From Paraburkholderia sabiae (GTDB taxonomy: Bacteria; Pseudomonadota; Gammaproteobacteria; Burkholderiales; Burkholderiaceae): a stretch of DNA of 64,000 nucleotides. The stretch is taken from positions 124,001-188,000 of the forward strand of contig NZ_CP125295.1 of NCBI RefSeq assembly GCF_030412785.1, written 5' to 3'. Both the position numbers and the translations under genes were made by a program. Positions 56,594 through 64,000 of this stretch are shown here, in pieces (position 1 is the stretch's first letter; each line of letters starts with the position of its first letter). The notes below the pieces were generated by a model. That model did no database searches and was not told where the DNA came from. It saw only the letters and a program-made list of their open reading frames with translations.

Positions 56594-57211
56594 GGCAATT
56601 CGGCTTGGGGGAGGGCGCGTTGCAGTTGTCTTGCGCCTGACCTCCCTAATCGCCCAATCTGCGTTGGGCATCCGCGGGTGGCGTTGTGCGCATATTCTTG
56701 AGTGCGAGCTCCATAGGGAGGGTGTTGCGGGGTGTCGCGGGTGCGCACACAATCATCCTACTGTTCGCGAGTGCCTCTCGCTTTGGAGCCACATTTACGA
56801 TTGTTTTGCGCCAGCCGTGCTTCAAAAGCGGCTGACTCAGCGAGACGTGAGCGCTTTCGGTGTGCTCTCGTCGCCTTGATCTTTGAGTGACCACGGTCCG
56901 ATTCCGCTCTGTCTTACCGCGCGCGTTCATTCCCGTTCCGAACCGACGTTCTATACTCAAAATTTTAACGAATCCTCAATCGAATGTTCTGCACTTATTG
57001 CGTGCGGCGACATGACGAAGTCAGAAGGTAAGTTGTTCCAAGGCTGTGTATGCGCCGATAGTCGAAGTGGGCAGTTACCATACCTGTCTGTTAAAGCGAA
57101 ATGGAGCGAGCCATGGGTATGCGCTCCAAGCGGTGTTTCTGGACTGCTTCAATCTTGAGGCCCGTTGGGAACAGCGACAATCGCATAGCTGTCCATCTCC
57201 TATCCAACGCA

Positions 57212-57322
57212 GCTGTATAAGGATCGCACGTCGGCGCAGAAAAATTAGGCATGACGCCCCTGCATTGAACTCCCCGTTTCTAAGACCATCGACGTCTCGT
57301 ATCAAAGTGAGTCTTGGTTGGT
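57212..57322 (+). repeat. Right copy of the ~110-bp direct repeat
   Basis: Same order as 52112-52222: GCTGTATAAGGATCG, then an A-run with ATTAGGC, then TTTCTAAGACCATCGACGTC. Roughly three quarters of positions agree by eye. Confidence 0.8.
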
Positions 57323-57354
57323 CCGTAGCGCGTGGTGGCTACACAATTCCCTGC

Positions 57355-57420
57355 ATGTCGAAAGTGGCAATCTACCTGCGGGCGAGCCAAAACCATCTTG
57401 CTCAAGTCTCGCGAAGACGC
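57355..57420 (+). pseudogene. N-terminal remnant of a serine recombinase
   Basis: ATG 57355 begins MSKVAIYLRAS, the first strand of resolvase/invertase proteins, with the Ser at position 11 in the place of the nucleophile. The sequence degenerates within about 20 residues. It lies 33 bp past the right repeat. Confidence 0.45.
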
Positions 57421-57916
57421 AAAGTGATTTCTACTTGTGCCGAAGGCAGTTGTGCCAGATCGAGTAAACGACTGGAATGGAGGCAGATATAAGCCAGATG
57501 ACGTTCATGTATCGCCGCATGAATCGATCTTGCTTAGACTCCTTTGCGATCCTCGCCTGGCGTGCCCTCCAAAGATCTTTAATTCCCATAGCTCTCCCCG
57601 ATTGTTCACTGATGCGAATGCAATTGTCTCGCGATGTGTTTGGATTTTCAAATAAGTTAGTGGTTACAATTATTGATGATGTGATTCACTGTATTTTGGT
57701 GTTTCTGATCGTTAACTTTCGTGGCAGCGAATAAGCCATTGCTTAGTTACCTGTGAATCTGTGCAACGTTCCGGTGATCCCCTTGATAGTGCGGATCGTC
57801 CGAGGCTGAGGAATTTCTGCGTTGGCGAGTTAGGCGAGATATGCGCTGCGTGATGTTGCTGCATTGCTGAACAGTTGGCGAGCCCGTCCTGGTAACTCCG
57901 GATGTCCGCCGGGTGG

Positions 57917-58082
57917 CTATTGGGAGAAAAGCCGGGCTTTTTGCGGTTATCCACTGGCCCCTGCAACCCGAAAATCCTCGCCGTGGGACCATTGACTCCG
58001 GAAACTCTCCCAATGGCGAAGGAGAATAAGGGTTGCAAACCCCGGACACTCCCAATAGACCGGCGGTTGAATCTATTGGGAG
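57917..58082. repeat. CTCCCAAT / ATTGGGAG repeat cluster with a perfect hairpin
   Basis: The 8-mer occurs at 57919-57926, 58007-58014, 58049-58056 and 58075-58082. The last two extend to a perfect 10-bp inverted repeat, CTCCCAATAG and CTATTGGGAG, separated by 14 nt. Confidence 0.75.
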
Positions 58083-58576
58083 GGAAACCCAGTCGCTACG
58101 TGCCTCACCGCTGAGCGGAGTATCCGATCCGACGGGTCCTCACGACCCGGAATACCTCCCATTGAAGCCCGAAGCAGCGCAGGGCGCGCCCGATCGGAAA
58201 TGCCTGAAGCTCATTTTCATCGTAGGGGCGGTTCTTACCGGCTTCTTCACCACACTGCAGGCAGATGCGCCGCTGGATAATGCGGAGCCGTCTGGGCCCG
58301 CGCCGCCTCCGATAGCGTCGGCGGGAGGGGTGGAGCGCCTAGTAGACGCCGGCGCACCAATCGCGCTGATCGTGACGTCGGCGGGCACACTTATTGGAGC
58401 ATTCGGCGCCGTGACGACAACGATTCTGGGTTTGGTCACGGACCGAAGAGGCATCGCACACGAAGCTGGAAACGGAAAAGCTCCAGCTTGAAAATGAGCA
58501 GCCGCGAAAGACGCTCGATGAAAGAGGCCCGTCGAGCGACGTCTGCGCCGCTCTAGGCCGCCTTCCTGAAGACTGA
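58033..58576 (+). pseudogene. Membrane/coiled-coil protein with a frameshift
   Basis: The first frame has a hydrophobic segment near 60-78 (LKLIFIVGAVLTGFFTTLQ) and a second at about 108-130 (APIALIVTSAGTLIGAFGAV), then DRRG. Just after the second helix (near 58445) the coherent sequence switches frame to SHTKLETEKLQLENEQ, a coiled coil typical of small phage membrane proteins, ending at TGA 58574-58576. One frameshift explains the change. Confidence 0.55.
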
Positions 58577-58597
58577 GTAGTCGAAGTCGTTCGTGAA
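58553..58597 (-). pseudogene. C-terminal remnant of an SF2 helicase (copy 2)
   Basis: The minus strand reads FTNDFDYSVFRKAA-stop, nearly the same as the VRDVDYSVFRIAA-stop tail at 59281. Only 15 codons remain. Confidence 0.5.
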
Positions 58598-58859
58598 ATT
58601 TTGAAAAAACCGGCGTGTTCGGGATGGAAACGGTAATCCGTCGTGCCGCTGCGCTGTGCAACTGACGCATACGCGAGTGGAGGCGTTCTTCTTAAAGAAA
58701 CAGTTCGGATGGTTTATGGGTCTCGGCATCTGGCGGACATGGGATAACCAAATAAAACGCCCTGGATTTTGCTGACGGTGTGATTACACTTCTTTTGCTG
58801 TCACGCTTGTTTCGTTGTTTAATCGCTTAATGAAATGTGAAAGCATTTTGGAGAAAGAC

Positions 58860-59273
58860 ATGAACACACCTAACCAGTCTCCACCTGACCAGTTTCCGCC
58901 GCCACCTAAGAAGACATCAAAAGATTTCGAGGAAGACTCCAAGAAACTGATCGAAGTGTTGAAGGCTGTTCCGTCGCCAACGGTTATTGGTCAGGATGGT
59001 CTTTTTACGCTGTGCGCGCTAATCATCATGACCGAAACCGACGCGGCGCGGCGAGAGAAACTGATCGATCAGATCAGAAAGATGAGCGGCGTGGACCGGT
59101 GGACGTTTCGTTCGGCGATCTGGATCTTAGGTGGTATAGCTGTTGTAGCCGCAGGTTCACTCGTGGCGTTCGGTATTTTGAAGACGCCAACGGACTATAT
59201 AGCTGGAGTTCTTTCTGTGGCCTCGGCCTGCGTCGCAGGCCTAGCGGGGCTGTTGACCCCGCGCGGCAGATGA
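58860..59273 (+). CDS. Small two-helix membrane protein
   Basis: A 137-residue protein with a proline-rich start (MNTPNQSPPDQFPPPPKK), a helical region, and two membrane helices near 82-101 (RSAIWILGGIAVVAAGSLVA) and 108-131. GGAG lies 8 nt upstream of ATG 58860. Unknown function; similar small membrane proteins occur in prophages and islands. Confidence 0.65.
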   Translation: MNTPNQSPPDQFPPPPKKTSKDFEEDSKKLIEVLKAVPSPTVIGQDGLFTLCALIIMTETDAARREKLIDQIRKMSGVDRWTFRSAIWILGGIAVVAAGSLVAFGILKTPTDYIAGVLSVASACVAGLAGLLTPRGR

Positions 59274-59280
59274 CCAAACG

Positions 59281-59394
59281 TCAAGCGGCGATCCTGAACA
59301 CGCTGTAGTCGACGTCCCGCACGATGAACGCGACGTTCGGGCCGAACTTCTTCACGCGCAACCCGCGCCCGATCCGCTGGCGCGTCGCCACCAG
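59281..59394 (-). pseudogene. C-terminal remnant of a phage-type SF2 helicase
   Basis: Thirty-seven codons on the minus strand include RQRIGRGLRVKKFGPNVAF, a clear motif VI (QRIGRGLR) with the typical FGPN tail of phage and plasmid DEAD/DEAH helicases, ending in TGA. The rest of the gene is missing. Confidence 0.7.
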
Positions 59395-59940
59395 AGAAGG
59401 GCTTTCAAATTGTCCTTCCACACCGGAAATTGAGCGGCATCATCTCCGTCCCGGGCCCACGCCCCAGGTCGCAATAACGGATCCTGAATACACGCGCCTA
59501 AAGGCCTGCACTTTCCGTGTAGTCGAATAGATTCATGCGGACAGCGTCAAACGCGGTGGGAGCATCGCTGTGGTTGTCAAGCGACTGTATCCCGGTGTGT
59601 ATAGCTAGACGTATAGCTATACAGCAAAGGAGCTTTGAAACTCGCCGTCCGTGAAACAGTAGACATGCCGGACTAGGATGTCCAAACCGCAGCGTGATGG
59701 GTGAACGCCTGCGCGGACGCCTTGGAAGTCCCAAACCGCCCGAAGCGGTCACCCGCATTGGCAGGCAACTCTCTAGTCACAACGCAATGCGTGTGATCGG
59801 GAAGGCAGATCGTCACGGTTGTCGCGAGACGTCTAGAACGGCCGAACCGTGCTTGCACGCGCAAGTTTTCTGTTTCGAGTCTTTAACTAGGATCAGTAGA
59901 CGGCTGAGCGCTAGTAGGAGCTTTTGAAAGGAGGGGCGAT
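59395..59940. other. Intergenic region before the AlpA-fusion gene
   Basis: About 545 bp without a supported gene. A TAGCTATAC-type short palindromic patch is seen near 59605-59620 (TAGACGTATAGCTATAC). Confidence 0.4.
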
Positions 59941-60525
59941 ATGCGTGGACGAGAATCAGGCCAAACAGGCCATGGATCTGCATCGGTTCGGGTCGATGCG
60001 GCGAATCGACGAGGCTATCAGCGAGCCGCCGATGCACGTGTGGTCGAGCTGTTGACTCCCGCTGCGATCGCGCATTGGCCCATCGTGGCCAGACAGCTGC
60101 GCGATGCCGACGTGTTGAGCTCCGTCGACGCGTGTTCGTTGGCAGCATACTGCGAGGCATTCGCACGCTGGTGCGCGGCCGGCGAGCAGGTCGCCAAAAT
60201 GCTGATCGAATTTGGCGCGAGATCGGGAAAGCAGGCTCAGGAGCCGGCCCGCGCAACCCAAGAAGCCGCTCAATCGGCACAGGTTGCTGCACAACAAAGG
60301 GAAGAGGCGTGGCGACGGAACCCTAACTCGATCATGCGTCGGCAAGACGTCGAGCGCGAAGTCAGGCTGTCGCGGACGACTATTTACAACCGGATGAAGG
60401 ATGGCACTTTTCCAGCAGCGGTGAAGCTTGGTGCCAGATCGGTGGGATGGCGGGTCGCCGACGTCGACGCTTTTCTGGCTAACCCTGCGGCATACCGGGC
60501 AGCGTCGAGAGACAAAAAAGCGTGA
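59941..60525 (+). CDS. P27-terminase-small-subunit-like / AlpA-like fusion protein
   Basis: A 194-residue protein with two recognisable parts. Residues about 39-90 (TPAAIAHWPIVARQL...LSSVDACSLAAYCEAFARW) follow the P27-family phage terminase small-subunit pattern. Residues 131-183 (IMRRQDVEREVRLSRTTIYNRMKDGTFPAAVKLGARSVGW...DVDAFL) form an AlpA/MerR-type winged helix used by excisionases. A strong AAAGGAGG supports ATG 59941. It lies next to the attR end, so a role as recombination directionality factor is likely (inference). The joining of these two parts is unusual. Confidence 0.75.
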   Translation: MRGRESGQTGHGSASVRVDAANRRGYQRAADARVVELLTPAAIAHWPIVARQLRDADVLSSVDACSLAAYCEAFARWCAAGEQVAKMLIEFGARSGKQAQEPARATQEAAQSAQVAAQQREEAWRRNPNSIMRRQDVEREVRLSRTTIYNRMKDGTFPAAVKLGARSVGWRVADVDAFLANPAAYRAASRDKKA

Positions 60526-60600
60526 TAGTCGACGCACCTTTACGTCTGGCGAAGGGCTTGCTAGCCGTATGCAGACGAGTAGGGCTGGGAAATGCTACGC

Positions 60601-60622
60601 TGTCCCGGCAAAGTGTCCCGAA
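60601..60622 (+). repeat. Paired TGTCCCG sites near attR (candidate arm sites)
   Basis: TGTCCCGGC at 60601 and TGTCCCGAA at 60614 are 13 bp apart, the same spacing as the pair beside attL (19116 and 19129). Confidence 0.65.
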
Positions 60623-60671
60623 ACAGTAGTTGAAAGCGCCCCAAGCAGGACAGGCGACAGGCGGGAGCCGT

Positions 60672-60736
<65 letters not shown>

Positions 60737-60981
60737 ACATCGAAATTAACCATCCCTTTTAGACAGCCCAGCAACGTCTCAAACGGTGAACCTACCGGAC
60801 ACCTCTCCGCTCCATCCCCAGCAGTTCCCAGACCCTCCTCCTCCCACAACACCCGCCTTTCACCTCCCTAACCACCGGGAACATTCCCGCGCCCAACCGC
60901 GACTAATCCACGTAAACCCGAAACCGATTCAAAGAAACGCTCGCGCAAACATCCCAGGCAAAGCCCCACCCCGAGCTCCCC

Positions 60982-62088
60982 ATGCCCAACAATCCCCGCT
61001 CGATCGAAGTAGATTTCTTCCGAGGGATCGTACTGATCGTGATCGTGCTGGACCACATTCCGGGGAGCGTCTTACAGCACCTGATGCTGCACGCCTACGC
61101 CCTATGCGACTCGGCCGAAGTGTTCGTATGCCTGGGAGGCTATGCCTCAGCAGCAGCCTACAACGCGGTGTTAACAAAAAAAGGCCCCAAAGCCGCCCAA
61201 ACCCGCTTCCACAAGCGCTGCTGGGAGATCTACAGGGCATATCTACTGACAGCGCTCCTAACGCTGCTTTCAGGCGCAATCCTTCAGCGCCTGCACCTCA
61301 ACCGCCCGATGGTCGAGCTAACCGGCTGGCCGACCTTCGCCGCAGCCCCAATCAAAGAAGCCTTCGAAATCGCGACGCTCAGACGCCAGCCGTACCTGTC
61401 AAGCGTCCTGCCGATGTACGTCCTCTTCGCGCTAACCGTGCCGCTCATCGTCCCGCTCGCGCGAAAATCCCCGCTGACAGCACTCGCCCTGAGCGTGACC
61501 ACATGGGCGCTAGCCATACCGCTAGCGAAACTCTTCGCGATCGACGACGTCAGCGACTGGGCCTTCAATCCTTTCGCCTGGCAGTTGATGTTCGTAATCG
61601 GTATCCTTTGCCGCGAACACCCGGTCCCAACTGACATCCAGGAATCCCGCACCGGTCGCTGGTTAACCAGAATCGCCATCGCAGCCGTGCTAGCCTTTGC
61701 AGTAACCAAACTGTTCATCCTGACCCAGCCGTTGCCCGGCCACCTGAAACAGAACCTGTCGATTGAACGCGTGATCAACTTCCTCGCCATCGCCTGGCTC
61801 GCAACCGGGCTCGTCCGCACGGGCGTCATCGCCAGGCTCGCGCGCCGCATGCCCGCCGTCGTCAAGGTCGGGCAGACGGGGCTCGTCTGTTTCGTCGGCG
61901 GCACGCTGATTTCACTGACCGTCGATACCGCCACGCCGCGCAGCCTCAGCGGCCTGAGTCACGGCCTCGCCGCACTCGCGGGCGATCTGGTCGCAATCAT
62001 CGCCGTACTCTTGCTCGCGCGTTTCTGGAACGACTGGAAAGGTCCGACGCAGCCGCGCGCGGCCGTCCGCGGAGCCGACTGTCGATGA
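60982..62088 (+). CDS. OpgC-domain integral membrane protein
   Basis: A 368-residue protein with about ten membrane helices. The N-terminal SIEVDFFRGIVLIVIVLDHIP and SAEVFVCLGGYASAAAYN match the OpgC family, whose type member adds succinyl groups to periplasmic glucans. The stop overlaps the next ATG (ATGA). First clear chromosomal gene after the island. The substrate is uncertain because OpgC-domain proteins form a broad acyltransferase-like group. Confidence 0.85.
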   Translation: MPNNPRSIEVDFFRGIVLIVIVLDHIPGSVLQHLMLHAYALCDSAEVFVCLGGYASAAAYNAVLTKKGPKAAQTRFHKRCWEIYRAYLLTALLTLLSGAILQRLHLNRPMVELTGWPTFAAAPIKEAFEIATLRRQPYLSSVLPMYVLFALTVPLIVPLARKSPLTALALSVTTWALAIPLAKLFAIDDVSDWAFNPFAWQLMFVIGILCREHPVPTDIQESRTGRWLTRIAIAAVLAFAVTKLFILTQPLPGHLKQNLSIERVINFLAIAWLATGLVRTGVIARLARRMPAVVKVGQTGLVCFVGGTLISLTVDTATPRSLSGLSHGLAALAGDLVAIIAVLLLARFWNDWKGPTQPRAAVRGADCR

Positions 62089-63794
62089 AGCGCGGTTCCG
62101 CATGGCCGCGTGCGGCGCACAAGCTCGCACGCACCGCGCTTCTGTGCAGCATCGTCGCGAGCGCGCACGCAGCAGACTTAAGCACGACCGAAAGGCCTAA
62201 CTCGCCAGAACAGCCAGAAGCCCAGGCAAAAAAGCCGCCGTTCGCCACCCGCTGCACGGACCTGAACGGCATCTGGCTCGAAGCCGACGCCATCGCGATT
62301 CCCACGCACGGCGCGCATGTCGAAACGGCTACGCTGATTTCCGCACAAACGCCCGGCAACGGCGCGGGCGAGTTCTGCCGCATCACGGGCGTCATCCGCG
62401 CGCTCAAGGGCACGACGCCCGATATCCGCTTCGACCTGAACCTGCCGCGTCGCTGGAATGGCCGCGCGTTGCAGGTCGGCGGCGGCGGCTACAACGGCAC
62501 GGTCGTCACGGGCATCGGCGTGATGCCGTTCTCGCCGATCCGCGCACCGCTCGCGCAAGGCTACGTCACGTTTGGCGACGACTCGGGCCACGTCGGCAAT
62601 TCGTCGCTCGCGGTATTCGGTCTCGTCGATGAATCCGTCGTCAACTTCGGCTACGCGCATCTGAAGAAGACGCACGACGCGGCCCTCGCGCTGATCGCGC
62701 GCATGTACGGCCATCCGCCAGGCCGCACGTATTTCGCGGGCGGTTCGACGGGCGGCCGCGAAGGCTACACGGTGATGCAGCGTTTCCCCGACGACTACGA
62801 CGGCGTAATCGCCGATTCACCCGCGCTGAATTTCTCTGGCGTGCGTCTGATCGGCGTGCGCGTCGGTCAGGCGGAATACGCGACGCCAGGCGGCTTCGTG
62901 CCGCCCGCGCTACTGGAGCGCGTCTATCAGAAGTCGCTCGAAGTCTGCGACAAGCTCGACGGCGCGGCGGACGGCATCGTCAGCGATATCGCCGAATGCC
63001 GTCAGCACGAAGCCGAAATCATCGACGCGCTGCGCTGTCATCGCGGCACCTCTTACGCTCACGAAGGCGGCTGTCTCAGCGACGCGCAACTGTCGACGCT
63101 CAACGTCCTGCGCGACGGTTTGAAACTGCCGTACAAGCTCGCCTACGACGTGAGCGGCTATCGCGGATACAACGTGTTTCAGGGCACGCGCTTCACCGGC
63201 GCGCTCGGACTCGGCCGCGATCCCGTGCGGCAAACGTCGCCGACGTTCGCGGGCAACGGTTATCTGTTCGCACAAGGCGACGGCTACGTCCGCTACTTCG
63301 TCGCGCAGGACGCCACCTTCGATTCGCTGAAGTTCGACGTGCAGCATCCCGGCAAATATCAGAAGCAGCTTGTCGCGCTGTCGCAGACCATCGGCGCGAT
63401 GAATCCTGACATCGGCCGCTTCATCGCGAAGGGCGGCAAGCTGATTACGATGCAAGGTCTCGCCGATGAAGTGATCAGCCCGAACCAGACCATCGGCTAC
63501 TACGATCGTCTCGTCGATCTGTATGGCGACGAGCGCGTGAACGCATTCATGCGTCTCTACATGGTGCCGGGCTTCCAGCATGGCGGCGGCGTCTTCATTC
63601 CATCCGTCGATCTGCTCGGCGCACTCGACAACTGGGTGACGCGCGGCATCTCGCCGGAAACCCTGCTCGCCACCGATATCGCTCCGCCGACCAACGGTCG
63701 CTCGCGTCCGTTGTGCCGCTATCCGATGTATCCGCGCTATCTCGGCAAGGGCAATCTCAACGACGCGAACAACTTCGTTTGCAGCGAACCTTAA
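62085..63794 (+). CDS. Tannase / feruloyl esterase family hydrolase
   Basis: A 569-residue exported esterase. Signal peptide about 1-28 (ending SAHA-AD). The nucleophile is in YFAGGSTGGREGY, the Asp in GLADEVISPN and the His in VPGFQHGGG, matching the tannase-family triad. Cysteines around the triad suggest the disulfide that joins Ser and His loops in this family. It would cleave aromatic esters such as gallates or ferulates in the periplasm or outside. Coupled to the OpgC-like gene by a 4-bp overlap. Confidence 0.9.
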   Translation: MKRGSAWPRAAHKLARTALLCSIVASAHAADLSTTERPNSPEQPEAQAKKPPFATRCTDLNGIWLEADAIAIPTHGAHVETATLISAQTPGNGAGEFCRITGVIRALKGTTPDIRFDLNLPRRWNGRALQVGGGGYNGTVVTGIGVMPFSPIRAPLAQGYVTFGDDSGHVGNSSLAVFGLVDESVVNFGYAHLKKTHDAALALIARMYGHPPGRTYFAGGSTGGREGYTVMQRFPDDYDGVIADSPALNFSGVRLIGVRVGQAEYATPGGFVPPALLERVYQKSLEVCDKLDGAADGIVSDIAECRQHEAEIIDALRCHRGTSYAHEGGCLSDAQLSTLNVLRDGLKLPYKLAYDVSGYRGYNVFQGTRFTGALGLGRDPVRQTSPTFAGNGYLFAQGDGYVRYFVAQDATFDSLKFDVQHPGKYQKQLVALSQTIGAMNPDIGRFIAKGGKLITMQGLADEVISPNQTIGYYDRLVDLYGDERVNAFMRLYMVPGFQHGGGVFIPSVDLLGALDNWVTRGISPETLLATDIAPPTNGRSRPLCRYPMYPRYLGKGNLNDANNFVCSEP

Positions 63795-64000
63795 GCCTTC
63801 AACGTCAGACGAAATCGCGTCGCGAAGACCTTCAGATAGCCCGTCGCGCGCCGCACATTTCGGCCCTCATTTTTATGCGCAACCGTGCATCGCACCTGTA
63901 GTATTGGGCGATCGTGCGGCAAGGCGCTGCTATCTGCAGTCATCAGTACGCCTTCCGGTAATGTTTGCGCACATATGCCGCGCGCGAACAGTTTGCACGC

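Larger units (their letters stand above)
56594..57900. other. 1.3-kb region without an intact gene
   Basis: Follows the nucleotide operon. It holds the right copy of the ~110-bp repeat and a resolvase-like remnant. Other frames are short and compositionally poor. Confidence 0.5.

Noticed and set aside
60786..61634. 282-codon Pro/Arg-rich frame
   Set aside because: Overlaps the OpgC-like gene in another frame and has low-complexity composition.
63795..64000. Possible gene start at the right window edge
   Set aside because: Only short frames are visible on either strand; nothing can be supported.

Overview
The window looks like a chromosome segment from a Burkholderiaceae betaproteobacterium, most likely Paraburkholderia or Caballeronia. 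The evidence is high GC outside the island, the rsmI / yraN-diaA-dolP-cytochrome c gene order, a HiPIP gene, an H-NS-like protein with the Burkholderia-type C-terminus, and a LivK-type binding protein. This is inference from gene content; no database was searched.

Layout. (1) 1-18,976 is ordinary core chromosome: a partial FAD oxidoreductase, HiPIP, two MFS transporters (one with an internal amber codon), amidase, dienelactone hydrolase, a LivK-type binding protein, a JmjC-like oxygenase, HugZ-like and H-NS-like proteins, a CDF metal transporter, an Lrp regulator, DEDD exonuclease, MBL hydrolase, RlpA, RsmI, YraN, DiaA, a DolP-like BON lipoprotein and a cytochrome c. (2) 18,977-19,052 is tRNA-Ala(CGC). 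A 65-bp copy of its body recurs at 60,672-60,736, and a tyrosine integrase gene begins 97 bp past the tRNA, so 19,046-60,736 is an integrated genomic island of about 41.7 kb. (3) 60,982-63,794 returns to chromosome: an OpgC-like membrane protein and a tannase-family esterase.

Inside the island, 22,102-40,439 is a same-strand block of DNA-targeting genes: a giant DUF1998 helicase, an SNF2 helicase, an adenine-N6 methyltransferase and an HNH nuclease in one tight operon, then a DUF4365 protein with an unknown partner, then McrB and McrC. The first operon resembles class 1 DISARM but I see no DrmB or DrmC. An IS21 element with an unusual comb of 25-bp terminal repeats follows (42,714-45,382). 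The 45.7-60.5 kb part is a patchwork of small exported, membrane and phage-like genes, several of them broken. Within it lies a six-gene, overlap-coupled operon (52,610-56,593): metallophosphoesterase, dTMP kinase, a thymidylate-synthase-like paralogue, MazG-like pyrophosphohydrolase, thymidylate-synthase family enzyme, and a small unknown protein. It is bracketed by ~110-bp direct repeats with a resolvase-like remnant beside one of them. I do not recognise this operon as a described system, and it is my best candidate for something new. A P27-terminase-like/AlpA fusion sits at the distal end, where an excision factor would be expected.

How it may work together (inference): the integrase and AlpA-like protein move the island. 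The helicase-methylase-HNH and McrBC modules would form a restriction-type defence island. The nucleotide operon could alter or deplete thymidine-type nucleotides, either as defence or as a remnant of a phage base-modification pathway.
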